Origin: Apostichopus japonicus
Taxonomy: Eukaryota; Echinodermata; Holothuroidea; Aspidochirotida; Stichopodidae
Reading direction: 5' to 3'
Assembly: GCF_037975245.1 (NCBI RefSeq)
Contig: NC_092561.1
Location: 908,501-972,500, forward strand
DNA: 64,000 nt
Positions within the stretch are counted from its first letter, which is position 1, and each line of letters begins with the position of its first letter. The notes under the pieces were generated by a model. It was not told where the DNA came from. It did no database searches and worked only from the letters and a program-made list of their open reading frames with translations. A program made the translations under genes and the position numbers. This document shows positions 48,192-61,400 of the stretch, piece by piece.

Positions 48192-48920
48192 TATAACAGT
48201 TTTCAAGTGTTTTCTTTTATAGTCACATGCACCATTCGAAATTACTCGAGCATATTAGCTGATACTGATGCCTAGTTTAGAAACACCCACGCACACGGAC
48301 ACACACACACACAACAATCTGCTAGGTCATTGTCACTAGGCATGCAGTCTAGCCTTTTACATGAAGTATATGTCGGTATCTTATGCATCCTGCTAAAATG
48401 AAAGAAATGTATGGTTTCCTGGAAGAAGACCACGCTATTATGTGTATTTATGGTATTTGAACCCGGATTTGCCCTATCCAGCGCAACCTGAATCCTGTTC
48501 GTGCTTTTTTCTGAGTATGGTTATGATCTATCCACCATGCAATGAGACAAGATTTGTTCGAGCTATTATTAACAGTAGCGTGAAAGGATTTAAAAGGTTG
48601 AGGGGAGGGGAGGAGGACGAGGGGTGGTGAATTTTGAAATTTCCCAGAATGATTTAGGAGTAACTTTGTAGAAGGGACAGACGAGAATCTCTAGGTCTTA
48701 ATAAGGAACGGTTACGACCCTTCCATGTAGAGGGCACCCGCGTTTGTAAGAAAAAAGTAAATACATGTTTAGAGGTCATATGATGCCTAATTAGACTATC
48801 AATTTAGTCAATAATTAAGTCTGTCTCAATAATATTCTTGAACTTTTGTGTGAGTGACAATGGTGAATGTTCACCTGTTGGAGTGGTCTTATTTTTCTCC
48901 CGACTCACCATGGTGAGGGG

Positions 48921-50580
48921 GGTGGGGGCTGCACCCCCTTGCGTAAGCCACTGATTAATAACATTGTCCCAAAACTAAAATAATTCTTCCAGTACTATAT
49001 TTCCACTCATTGACCTTTCGAAGTAAGCTTTGATAATAAAAAGAAGCAAATGTGGCCCTGGGGTTGTCTAAACCGACTCCCATGCTGCATGTCGCACAGG
49101 GTGTTGGGTGGCTGGGGTCCCCCTCACGAAAATTGAAATATTAGACTGACATAAAATGGTGCATTCTCAAGCACATTTAGGCTATGAGTTAAGTCTATAT
49201 TTAGCTTTACACGCAAGGTTGTGCTATTAACTACTTGTTGTTTGTTTGTTTGTTTGCATGTGTGTATGGACGGGGAGGGGGGGGGGGTGGGTATGGGCGG
49301 CGGGGGTTGAAAAGGTTCGAGGGTGGGGCTGAGATACACCTATCCCATATCGCCGTGTATTCGTGATTGAGTACGTATGAAATGCATGATAACATTATAG
49401 TATTTTACTCTGATTTGTTGCCTTGCATGAAATTCTCACAATTAATAATTGTATCATTGTTGAACGTGTCGCAAACATGTTTGGTGTTATATTTAGTTGA
49501 ACACTGACACCGTACGGAATGCTTTGTATTGGTTTATTGTACATCTGTTTGCTCTGACCTTGAGTATTTGAAAACGTTTCAAGGTTACTTATCTGGTGTT
49601 CAATTGATTGTACCCAGAGCCTTTATATATAAGGCTCTGATTGTACCTCTGAAACAACGCCCTCAATTTTACCGACGAGTACCAAAAAACCACGGCAAGA
49701 AGAGGGCAGCATTATTACTTAGAGCCCAGAGCCGTATATAGAGACCGCTCTGTTAGAGCCATTCATCGTCTATATAATATGTGGCACAGCTGGACTTCTT
49801 GTAATAATCGTGTTTACTTATGCTAATTAATTAGCATTACCACGCTATATTTTCCTCATGATTCATGAAAAGGGCGAAATCGGGGACCGGCTGAGTTCAA
49901 TATTTCCCGAACTTCTGTCCTCTGTGAAGCAAAATTAGCAAAGATAGAAGGCTATCAGAGTGGGGGAGGGGAAGGGAGAGGGAGGGATTGGAGGGATAAA
50001 ATAATCATTTTGTTGTTGGATGCTGATCATTACAATTACAATCGTAGTTCTTGCAGGGGGAGGGAGGAGAGTAGGGAGGTAGGAGAGGGAGGGAGGAGAG
50101 TAGGAAAGAGGTGGAGGAAGTTAGATGGTTGGGACTTTTTACACAAGAATACATTAATACATTAATTTACATGAGCAGTTAGTATATGCATGCAGAATGG
50201 GCTCCAAGCCCACTGTGCTGCCTCTCAAGTGGAACAAGCTGGCACCCTTGTCTGGTCCTCCATGTATATTAAAGATATTATGTTTTATGGAAAATCTGCT
50301 TTTTCATTTTTTTCAAATACAGATCATTATACATATAGAAATTGCTGACAAAACCATCTATTACGTAGACAAACAATTAGCCTACCTCTATATACGGCTC
50401 TGCCAAATAAACTGAATAAAGTGATATTTAAGTAGAATTATGAACAATCTCCAACCTGAGAAGTATGAAAAAACAATTTGTTGAAAGCTTGCTGTTTCGG
50501 AAAACACTGCTAAAAGCATACCTTCACATCTTTATACTAATTTAGGTTTGTCTCTCGCTTGATCCCATGGGGTCCAACAT
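48921..50580. other. Intergenic region upstream of NUP205
   Basis: G-tract at 49,274-49,287, a near-perfect palindrome at 49,616-49,638 (AGAGCC...GGCTCT around a TATATA core), and purine-rich G/A runs at about 49,960-50,115. The 70-codon frame at 49,529-49,741 is unrecognised. Confidence 0.4.
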
Positions 50581-50624
50581 GCTAGAACAGTGATTTAGTT
50601 TAAAAAGGAATAACGTAGTATGCG

Positions 50625-50748
50625 TTTGGCCAATTTCACAAAGGCATCACTATTCGCGGGTTTTGACTTCCTGACTTGGCAGATCAGTGCACAAAATCTG
50701 GCTGATAGTTTTACCTGCAACCTGGGAACGTTAACTATTCAAATTCAC
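50625..50748 (+). promoter_or_regulatory. Probable NUP205 proximal promoter / 5' UTR
   Basis: Upstream of the start codon lie a CCAAT motif (50,630-50,634) and ACTTCCTG (50,666-50,673), the inverse of an ETS-type CAGGAAGT site. No TATA box is evident. This combination is common in TATA-less housekeeping promoters. The transcription start cannot be placed from sequence alone. Confidence 0.3.
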
Positions 50749-50764
50749 ATGGCGGAAAATTTAG
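50749..50764 (+). CDS. NUP205: NUP205 exon 1
   Basis: ATGGCGGAAAATTTAG encodes MAENL plus the first base of a Gly codon, then donor GTTTGT. The start was chosen because phase 1 joins exactly to GC in exon 2. This gives MAENLGSKLWGPFKEL, which aligns with the vertebrate start (MATPL...SLWGPYKD). Confidence 0.8.
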
Positions 50765-53700
50765 GTTTGTAATTTCTTGTATCTTTTCATTTGTTCTAGC
50801 GGTATTTAATTTTGGAAATTGCTACTTCACATTCATCTATAAGGTTTTCTCAGCACTTTCCACTTCAATATACCCTTTTAGCTATCCAAAAAATTGTGAA
50901 TGCAGCTTCCTAAAGCCACACAAAGTGAAACACAACCTACCGCAGCCTACCAATAATGCTTATGGCCTAAGCCTATGTTAGGCATTAGCTAGGCTAGCCA
51001 AAGCTAGTACAGTAGTATAGTCAGTATTGCGAAGTTCGCCATACTGCGAAGGGAACAATTATAGAATACAGGGCCATTCATTAACTCTTCCCAGCATCCG
51101 GATGCGCGGATGCGCGGTGTGTCTGTACATGTCCGTACACGTATGTCGCCCTCTAAAATTCCATCACGTATTTCATTTTGACTCCGCATCCGCGCATCCG
51201 CGCATCCACCCGGGAGTACTAGGAATGGACTTAAATAATTTTCGAAAGTTTCCCCATATACCATCACGTATTTCATTTTGACTCCCTCTAATTTCCATCA
51301 CGTATTTTATTTTATCACGTATTTCATTTTGACTCCGCATCCGCGCATCCACCCCGGGAGTACTAGGAATTGACTTAAATAATTTTCGAAAAAGTTTCGA
51401 CATATACCATCACGTATTTCCAATACTGAAAGTTCCGAATGTACGAAGATATTCCACATCAATAGTGTGTCGTTCTTAAAAGGCATCCGTACATGTGTGA
51501 CGCCCTCTAAAATTCCACCACAGAAGTACTAGCAAAAGACTTAGGAAATTTTTGACTCCGCATCCACGCATCCGCGCATCCACTCAAAAAGAAAGAACTG
51601 GGACTTTGACATTTTTTACTCACATACGTACTGGGGTGAGACTGAGCATCCGCGCATCCGGATGCTCAGATAGTATCATCGAGTGGCCCTGTATTCTATA
51701 ATTACTCCCTGCGAAGTTCGGGCACCCTAAGAAATACACGATTTTCACCATGAAAATCTACAGGAAGAGTCAAATTTCACCAAAAAGTACGAAGCTACAG
51801 TTATTTTCTCTCCAAAATGACCCGTGTGCAAGAAATTACTTACATATTTGTTAATAAAATGACGAAGATATATGAAGTCTGTTATAATTACTGAAAGAGC
51901 AACAGCGCCACCAATTTTTACCAGCGCCACACTGTAGGTTGCGTGTCCGAACTTCGCAATACTCTAGCAAGAAATACCAGTTCCACAATCACGAAGAATT
52001 TTCTTGGAAAACAACGTGAAAACAGTTTGCAGGAAAGAAAGTTTGGCCGTGTATCGTACTAAAACACAATTCTCCCACCATATGAAGTATATTTTCTGGT
52101 GATTTAGACCAGAAGATTTAGTTTTGGGGTGTTTTAAGTCTTAAGTGGCCGAACTTCGAAGTCACCATCCTACTAGTAATAGCATTGTGTTGGTACCAAA
52201 GTCTTCAAGTACGTTGGCTTGCTAAACTATATCTGTATCGGCATTGTCTACTATTTATCATAAGGGACAAAGGTGTGCTTCTTATGAGCCTAACCAACGT
52301 TAGGTAACGAGATTTAAAAAACACATCACACGCTTGAAAAACCATTTGTACTCTAGCCTAGGCTTATTGCTAAGTTAGGCCTCAGGGTCATACTAATTAG
52401 CGTCAACAGGCCGATTTCACGACAACTCAAGACAACAAGTTTAAAATACCATCATATACAATGGATGTAATCAGAGTATATCTGGAAACACGTTTGAAAC
52501 TGACTGGAACCAGCGTGCATACATATTTTTCACGGGAAAAAATGTTTTAATCGTAAAAATCTTCAAGTTTCTCCGTCCATAGCATTGGACGACGTGATGC
52601 TAGTGCACTTGCGCAATGACATTGGACCGCACCATTACACTACAGATAAGTGCAAGTTTTAAGTTGAGAATGGTGCTCAAACACTTGTGTCAATGTCTTT
52701 ACAAGGCGTCAAAAGTAAAATAAGCACAGACTTAAACAGAATTAAATACACGGAGAGAATAATTAAACCAGACAAAATAATAGTTAGCAAGACTCTTTAA
52801 AAATTAATAAAAACATATGTAAATTACAAGGTAAAAACAATAAGAAATATTCATTATTTTAAAAACATTCAATGATTTGATGTGGAGTTCATTCATCATA
52901 CTACTTTGGTGCTTTCTTATATGTCAACCCGCCTTACCAGAGCCGTACCTGGTACCTGGTAGATTACGCCATGCAGGCTTTGAATTTGGATATCATTGTA
53001 GGCCTATCAATGCTTTCAATAATAAGCTTAAATGTGGTCACAATACCGGTCATACAAATTAGCGTCAACAGGCCATAGTGTAATGGTGCGGTCCAACGTC
53101 TTTGCGCAAGCGCACTAGCATCATGTCGTCCAATGCTATGGACAGAGAAACTTGACGACTTTTATGACAAAAACATTTTTTCCTGTGAAAAATATGTATG
53201 CATGCATGCTGGTTCCAGTTAGTTTTAAACAGTATCCAGATATACTCTGATTACAGTACATGTATCCATTGTATTTGATGGTATTTTAAACTTGTTGTCT
53301 TGAGTTGTCGTGAAATCGGCCGGTTGGCGCTAATAAGTATGACCCCACAATACAGTATTTAGCAGATATTGTGAGTGAAACAGGCAATACTACTATTGTT
53401 ACCTTGCCTATTTATTCTTGACATTAACTTTTAACATGTGCTTTGAATAGGTCTGGCTCTCTGAGTGTATCAACTCTGCCATTTGAACAAAGCTAGCATA
53501 TGAACATGCAACATTGGCTTACAAAGACTTCCTCAAGATTATCTTTGACTTTTCACTGTCAGGCTCAAAGTTGTGGGGTCCTTTCAAAGAGTTGTTTTAC
53601 GTAGTAGACAGTGCTGTTTCTAAGAAGAATCCAGATGCCTTCAATGATTTAGAAGCAGCTCTAAGGAGACACAAACCAGACTTTGTCTCCCTTCTACAAA

Positions 53701-55459
53701 ATCCTGTGAGTGTTCCATTTTAAAGCTCATTATTATTATTATTGATATTATGCTTTAACAATGTTTTCCTTAAACTCAATTGAAATTAGGGTTAGCTCAG
53801 AGTCATACTGTAAATATTTCTAATTCATTGTATAATATAGATGTGCACATAGTAATGACCTGGGATATCAGATCCCAACCCTCAGAGTTGATGCTCAAAA
53901 TGCATGAAAGCTAAGTTTTGATTGTGGAATTGATGTTTACAAAATATTCACTGAATTGATCTCTGAACTTTTTTGGTGAGAAACCGGTGAATTTCTAAAA
54001 CCAGATTTCTACAAGAAGAAAATGTCAAATGGGGACAAGTTTTACATGGTTAAAAAGAGAAAAATAAATAACTGCAACGAAAATGTATCAAAATCTTCCA
54101 TCAGACAATTCCTTTAAGACTTCTGCCCTCCTTGCTCGTATGTGATACTGCTGAAACAAGTCATTTTGAGCCCCTTTTTCCTGACAAGATTTGCATCTTT
54201 ATTTAAAAAAGGCTAAGAATGCCCAGCATCGGGAACAGCTGCGGAAAGCCAACACGGATGGTATCCAGTTGGATGGAGAAACAGGACCAAAGACTCTACC
54301 AGTAGAGGTTATTGAAGAGGCATTGATTATCAGTGACCTGTTTAACCTCAATGAATATTCATCTGTTGAGCTGCTACTGGCAGGTAAGGGTAATAATAAC
54401 TGGAGGGGTGTAGTTTGAAAGGTGACTTTAGGCACAAACATTAGTTAGTGTTGATAAATACTAATTTCAGTCCAGGTTGTATTTCTGTACTGCTTTTTCA
54501 TTTTTTATATATATATATATTTTTTTTAGAAAAGACCCGTCTAGGGCTCATCAATTACTGGACTGAACTCCATATAGTTTTTCTTTATCTAACACACAGA
54601 CTGTTTGGTCAGTTCCTCAGATATAACACAAAACTGGAATGTGAAAACGTATAAAGACTTACAGTATTAGTGCTGCCTCCCGTAGCATGTTCACATTGCA
54701 TTGCAAATTTGTCTACAGTACCTGACAAATGGTGTTGAGTGTCATCCACGGTTGGAATGTGATTTGTATGAAATTAAATGAACATCTTGTGATTTGAATT
54801 TCCAGATGAGAATTTTAAAAACGGGATTGTTTAATAATTTAACCCTTCTGCACTGAGGAGCGGCAGTTATCGTCAACTCTTCCCAAGTACTTGATCGTAG
54901 GAAGATTTTAATCATGCAGGAACTAACAGGATGTTGTGTTCCATCGAATATCTTGATAGGTATAGTTTCATTTCTTCTCTAGGGGAGCAAGAACAGCCAA
55001 GGTTTCCGGGCTACTCTCGCGGCTTGGTCGCTGTCCTACTATACTATGACGGTAGAGCAAGCCTCCTCAATTCTTTACAGCTTCTCATACAGGTACCATA
55101 CACAAATCATCTATGATGTTTGCACTTTAATTGGTAATTTTGTAGATCTACAGATATGAATTGGAGGGGTGGGGCGGGGGAGGGAGAGTCATTTTAGTAT
55201 TTATAGGGTATTCGTTCTCACTATGTGGCCCGCAGGCTAAGTCTGGCCCCTGGTAAACTTCCAGTCAGACCTGTGATAAAGGATCTTGCGCATAATGGGT
55301 TTTCAGGCATGAGACTCTTCCGCGGAAACGCGGATTTCAGATTTTTTTTTTTTTCATTTTCGCGTTTTTTCTCGTAATTCGCGTTTTTTATTATTTTTTA
55401 TTTATTTTTTTATTTAATTTTTTATTTAATTTTTTATTTATTTATTTATTTATTTATTT

Positions 55460-55490
<31 letters not shown>

Positions 55491-58400
55491 GGCCGAACAT
55501 GCTGGACTGTGAAGGGAAGGAACACCGAATTTGACCAGTGGTGGAATCAAGTAGCACAAAGCAAGCAAAAAAGCCTTTTTTTGGTTCAAAAAAGCTAATG
55601 GATAAATTATACAAGCAGAAATTCCACACTTTTTTTGGCGAGTTACGTGATGTGATAGATTCCATCTAGAGTCCACCATTTTGCATCTAAGCCCTCCTTA
55701 CCTGACAAAAAATTTCTAAAGGGGAGGGGGACACCCCCTCCCCTTAAACCCCTCCTCCAGGGCGGCGATAGATAAATTTCAGATTTTTTTTCCCCGGCTT
55801 AGTCTCATCCCTGGGTTTTGCAGATCCTTATGGGGTTAGCTTTGAACCTCGCTGTGCAAAAAACAGCTGCTAATAATCTAGGTGGGATTTTTTTATTCTG
55901 TCTGACATATTCGCTGCACCCTGTGTACTTCTCAGGCTCTCGTAATTAGAAAAGTTAATTAAGAACTCCTGTAATGGGGTATTTCGCTTTATATTCAATT
56001 ATATTTTTAGTGGAGCTGGTTGGAAGGGGCTTTGCCGATAAAATTTCACTACTGTTTATTTATAGGTGAATGTTAAACAGCTTCTTAATTTAAACAGCAG
56101 CTTTTTACGTTCACCTTTCTAACTCTCTGGATGCTTGTATACGTGATACGAGAAATCTCGTATGAGCGAAACAAGATTATTTCTGATTATAGTTATGGCA
56201 GCTACGATAGCTAGTTTTGTTCTTCGGTACAGTATGAGAGAAAACATCCTTTGAAACTTTTCTGGTAGGCAAGGAAAGGTCGGACCTGGTCCTTTGAGAT
56301 TGAAGAAGAAATAACAGAACTAGCAACGGAGTTTACAGATGATCTGATGAAGGACGGACTGACAAAGAAGATTCTCACTCTTCTTGAGAAGTTGGACGTA
56401 GTGAAAGAACTTGACAAATTGAGTAAAGAGAAGGCTCTTGGGGACGCTAAACACCGATATGACGTGAGTTCAAGGATGAGTGGACCCTGGACTGAGTTCT
56501 TTGGGGAGGTGGGGTGGGGTATGAGGTTGAGGCATTTGAAATTTTCAGTTGGAAGCCTTTTCCCCAATATTGATCATTGAATGTCAATTTTTGGGAATGG
56601 GTGAAACTTGGACACATTTTGTGTTTCAGTATTTAAAAGTCAATGATATATGTTATATACATGTACATTGATCAACAAATTTTCATCCAAATGTGAAAAT
56701 TGACACCACTTGATACTTTGCATAGAATATAAATGAAAAAGAAACAAAAGGATTTTGACATATTTTTGTAATATCAAGCCCAGTTGTGAATATATGAGTT
56801 TTTTTTTTGGTAACTACAAAATTGGAATTATCGTTGGAATTACAAATTTGGAATAATAACAATCCTTTGTGTTGAGGAAGGGGTCGTCAGTCAAATATTA
56901 AAGCTGCGTTGTTCAGAGCATATTACTTCACGTTAGACACTGAGTCACTAATTTAAGTGGTTCTCACTATCTGGGAATAATTTGATAGGTAGGAAATGGG
57001 CTTGAAAACTTTTCAGAACGTTCTACATTTAGAACGTGCTCAAACAGGGGCTATTGAGTGCAAGAGGCAGAATATTTTCAAAGTTATTTGAAAAGGATCA
57101 GAAATGCATCAGTCTTGCATTTATAACATGCTGATATATAGTGTTTCCCCCTTTAACTTTGTTGAAAATTCTGTATTTCCATTACTGTTGTGTTTGACAG
57201 GTCACAGAGTTTCTTAGAGGTATTCGTACCTCCTTGGCTGAGTCTCTCTTCGCCTGGTCCTGTCAGACTCCCCTAATACGTCAGGATCTCATGCTCCTCT
57301 TCAACCATCTCCGGAAGCACGCTGCGGTAGACCAGACGGGATGTCTGGACGAGGTCACCATCGCTCTCAGTATGTCCTACCTTTATTCCATCGATATCAG
57401 TAACGTCGAACCGAGAGACGAGGACAGAGACGGTAAGCGAGCAAACTTTCTTCCGAGAAAAAAATTACACTGACGACTATGCTTGAAAAACGTCAAAATA
57501 TGATAATTAGCATTTTGACCAGTTGTTACCATCTTTCCAATTACTTTCAAAGATCTGAACATTTTCCCATGCGAAAACTGTAACTATGTAAAAATTCTGG
57601 TTTTCTACACTTTGTACCATATATGCAAAACGTAAGTTGTCAACTCAATGTCCCTTCCACACTCCCATAGTTGACACATAAAAGAAAATGATATCTAAAG
57701 AATAACATGGTTTCGCGGTTGGACAGGAAATAATGTCTGGCGGAGAACAACAAATAAAAAACTTGTTATTGAAAACAGCCATATTGTTACACAAATACCA
57801 AGCTGCAAAGCAATGTTTACACACTTGTGAAATTTTATTGATCTTATGGTAACCAAAAATTCATAAAGTGTTTGAGTTTGCTCTTCAAATTATATGTTAT
57901 CCATTGCCTTGTGTGTGTTGTTGTTGGGTTTTAAAAAAATTTTTTTAACAATTTTAAGAATATCCATGATGTGTCTAGGTCTGTTCATATAAATCAAGCA
58001 GCAAAATGGAGAAGAAATCAAATACATACAAAAAACTAGCAAGCTGATTTATAGAAAATTGGAAGCATCTTTAGGCTGCATTTTGGGATACTTTTGATTA
58101 AACTTTTCTGACATTGTTTGAAACTCAAATCCAGTGACAACAAAGGTCATTAGCTTGATCAGCTTAATTTCATTTCAGATATTTTCAGATTTTGGATCAA
58201 AAGTTGAACATTTTCTGATTTTGATATTACTGTACCTGTGGTAAGAGAATATTTATAAAAGTGAAAATATGTCCTGGAGACTTATTGTTCATGGACAAGT
58301 ATACATTAGATCCTTCGTTTCCTGAAAGTTTTCTTTCAATTGATGATGATAGAATCTATGTGCATGCCTTACAGTAGTTTGAAAAATTACACCATTCCTC

Positions 58401-61400
58401 CTTTTCTAAAGAAATGCTGTGAAGATTTGTCAAACTTGTCGGCCAGATACAAACGGTGCTTTGAAAGTAGCCTTGTTTCATTGCATTAGTGTGTATATAT
58501 GGAACCTGTCTATTTTCCAGTTTATTCTGACATTTTACTGTATGAGAACTGCTTAGTTCCATCATTTACCCTGTGAGTTTGTTTGGTTGTTGTGATATTC
58601 AGACAGAACCAAAAGTAATAATTCAATAATTCTTGAGGGTCTGCTTGAGGGTTTCCAGACATCAAAAAATTTCATCCACAGTTTTAAGGGTTTGTTGATA
58701 AAATGATGTTTATTCTTTTTTCTTTTGTTTTTTCTTGACATCAAGCTGTTAGTCTTAGCAAGCTTTGATGCACTCTGAGCATCGACGCTAAGCGGTCATG
58801 GCTCAGTCCTCGGGAGGGTATCGAGCTATGGGCCTAAAAGTATGCAGACCGCTGATTTAAAATACAAAATGTGTCTACCAAACAGATTTTGAACCATGCA
58901 ATGTACCTGACAATTTTCAAATAAACACTTTGAAGAATACTATCTTTGTGTTTACTTTCCAGAGTTAGCAAAACTGCTACCTTTGCTGCAAGATCCTCAG
59001 TATTTACCAGATTTACACCAGTTGGTTTCCAAGGATACAGACGCTTCTGATATGGAAGCCTGGAAGGGCCTCAAGACAGTTTTGGAATTTGGAATGGGTA
59101 TTACACTACGACGTGCAACTCAGCAGCCAGAGACACAAGGTGGGTGTTGCCTTTTTATTTCTTCTTCTTTTTCTTTCTTTAATTTTTCTCTTTTTTTTAT
59201 TTATTTTTTAATTTTTATTCCAACTTCCTTTTAATGAACTGAAAACTTGAAGAGGAGCTCGTTCAGTATGCTGATAATTAAGTAAAGGCCAACCCTTCTC
59301 TTTGATTTGGTTTCTTCCACTTTAAGTCACTTCTTTTAGTATTCCAACCACAGAAAGTGTAGAACTTTCTCCCACCGTGATTTTGCAAGATGGATGATTT
59401 TCTATCATGTGTTACAGAACTTGACAACGTATTAAAATATCGATTCGTCTTAGTTTTGCTGTGGTTAACTTAACGATATTGCATCGATAGATATTGGTTA
59501 CTGCTGGGAACATATTAAATTCTTGTTGTCAATAGAAATATCGAAACGGTCTTGTTTTTACAACCTCTTTTGTCCAGAATGAAACTATATTTGGACCCCA
59601 AAAAAATTGACGAGAACTTCATAAGCCTCTTCTTTTTGTTTCTCTTTTCTAACAACCTCAGCTCCGTTTAAACTTTTTCGTTCGTGTATGAATAAGAGAT
59701 TTCTAGTATATTGCATTTTGTGCGAAAGAGCAAATGTGCTTCAAAGATTAATAATGGTAAATGAAAAGGTGCTCGTCTTGAAATCATCATCTTTTAATAC
59801 AAATGGATCAGAGCGTGAAAGAACAATATCCGTCACAGGTGTCGGCCGTGTTTCATTGTTTTGATAGTCTGACTATTCAATGTCCTCCCCCCCCACCCAG
59901 TTCCTTTTTTTTTTAACCAATAGATTGTTGAATATTCATGAAGGCGTTTTTAAAGACACCGGATTACCCACGCTTTTGCACTTGTGTGTGAAGGATATGC
60001 ACAAATGAAACGCAGTCTTATCTCGTCCCTAGAAATGCATTTTCCTTTCGAGTCTACCTTTGAAAGTTAAGTCGTGTGAAAATGAGGTTGTGTAGGTCAT
60101 AGATGGGGGTCTGAGAATGGCTTGCAGTGACTTTGGTGAAGAATTTTTAATTTTTGTTTTCGTTTTGTAAACTACATCTCATTTGGTTCTCAAATTTTGT
60201 AGAATATCAGGATATTTTAGAGCGGGATGAAGTTCTTGTTGACAATGCCATCCAGAACAACCTCTTCCGATTCATCAACAACTGTATCTTCCAGAACAAG
60301 CATTTCTTCCAGGTGGTAAGTCTACAACTTTATCAAATAGTTTCAGACTTTTTTTTTTTAAGAAAAGTCACCCAAGAGAGAACCTGGAACACGAAAGAAA
60401 CCACAACAACAAACCGACCGATCCACTGTCAACCCCAGTCACCTTGCATCGACACACGGGGCTGTGTGATCACCATCAGTTTGTGTATAACGGTTCCCCT
60501 ACAAGGGAAACAATGCTAGACAGGATCTTTGCAAAAGGCAGAGAAGTTTTTAAAATAGTTTTAAAGTGTGGTTTATCACTACCTTTCATAAGTCAGGTAA
60601 GGTGTGTGACTGTGATTCATGCCTTTGTCATGACGAGTCACCAAGGGAACAAAACAGGCCCTGGAGTGGAGTGGAATTTTTCTTGGTGTGTTGACCTTTG
60701 ATAATTGATGTTGCCAATGGCATGGTCACTATGGCTGGGATTTGGGGTACTAAAAGGTGACTTTGACCAAACTTTTTCTATTAATTTACATCGTAGTTCA
60801 ACAAAAAGAAACAATTTGAGTGATGGTGATGTTTCTGTAAGTGTCCCCAATTTCAAGATATTCAGCCTTTTAAAAATATGCTCAATTCCCAGATATCCCC
60901 CCCCCCCCCCTCCCCTCTTTAAGGCTAACTTGATGATGAGGTTGACTCCCTCAGTACATTCGCAAATGTCAATGTTTATATAATAAAAAAAAATACCAAA
61001 ACAAGTTCTTTTAAAATCATGTGGACAATAGAGTCATCACCCCTTGGAGGATAATATTTCCTTTGCTTTTGATGATAAACTAGAATTCAGTTTTAATCAT
61101 ATAATTCTCACATCAAATCTCCTTATTTCTCACTGGTTTCTCTCTCTGTTTAATTTCAGGAGTTCTATGTGAGGCAGTTTCATTCATTATTTACAGACTT
61201 CATCACCCAAATGCCATTAAAGGTAATGTCACGACAGGGTTATAGCTAGGAGATTGTGAGTGCTGGTTAAATAAATTTGCGAAGCGTAGCGAGCGAAGCT
61301 CTCGCATCTCACGGCCGGGGGTCCAGGGGCCCGCTTAAGGGTGATTTTTGCTACTTTTCAGATTTACAATTGGTAAATAACAGAAAAAGGTGACGTTATT

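Larger units (their letters stand above)
34380..48920 (-). repeat. Right arm of the ~37-kb imperfect palindrome
   Basis: This is the mirror of 11.75-27.35 kb. Arm-specific insertions visible here are the 1.93-kb element at 37,810, the 34-bp palindrome at 37,279, a ~430-bp insert at about 43,601-44,035, the 1.28-kb MULE-like element at 46,767, and a 22-bp insert at 48,068. The right arm has one copy of the microexon segment where the left has three. Confidence 0.85.

Noticed and set aside
53514-53562. Upstream extension of NUP205 exon 2 (LAYKDFLKIIFDFSLSG)
   Set aside because: It has no ATG and coincides with a strong polypyrimidine tract and CAG acceptor. The exon 1 join gives a far better N-terminus.
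58775-58855. Possible structured RNA in NUP205 intron 6 (AGCGGTC ... GACCGCT stem)
   Set aside because: A 7-bp end stem is present, but there is no T-arm or B-box and no second copy to support it.
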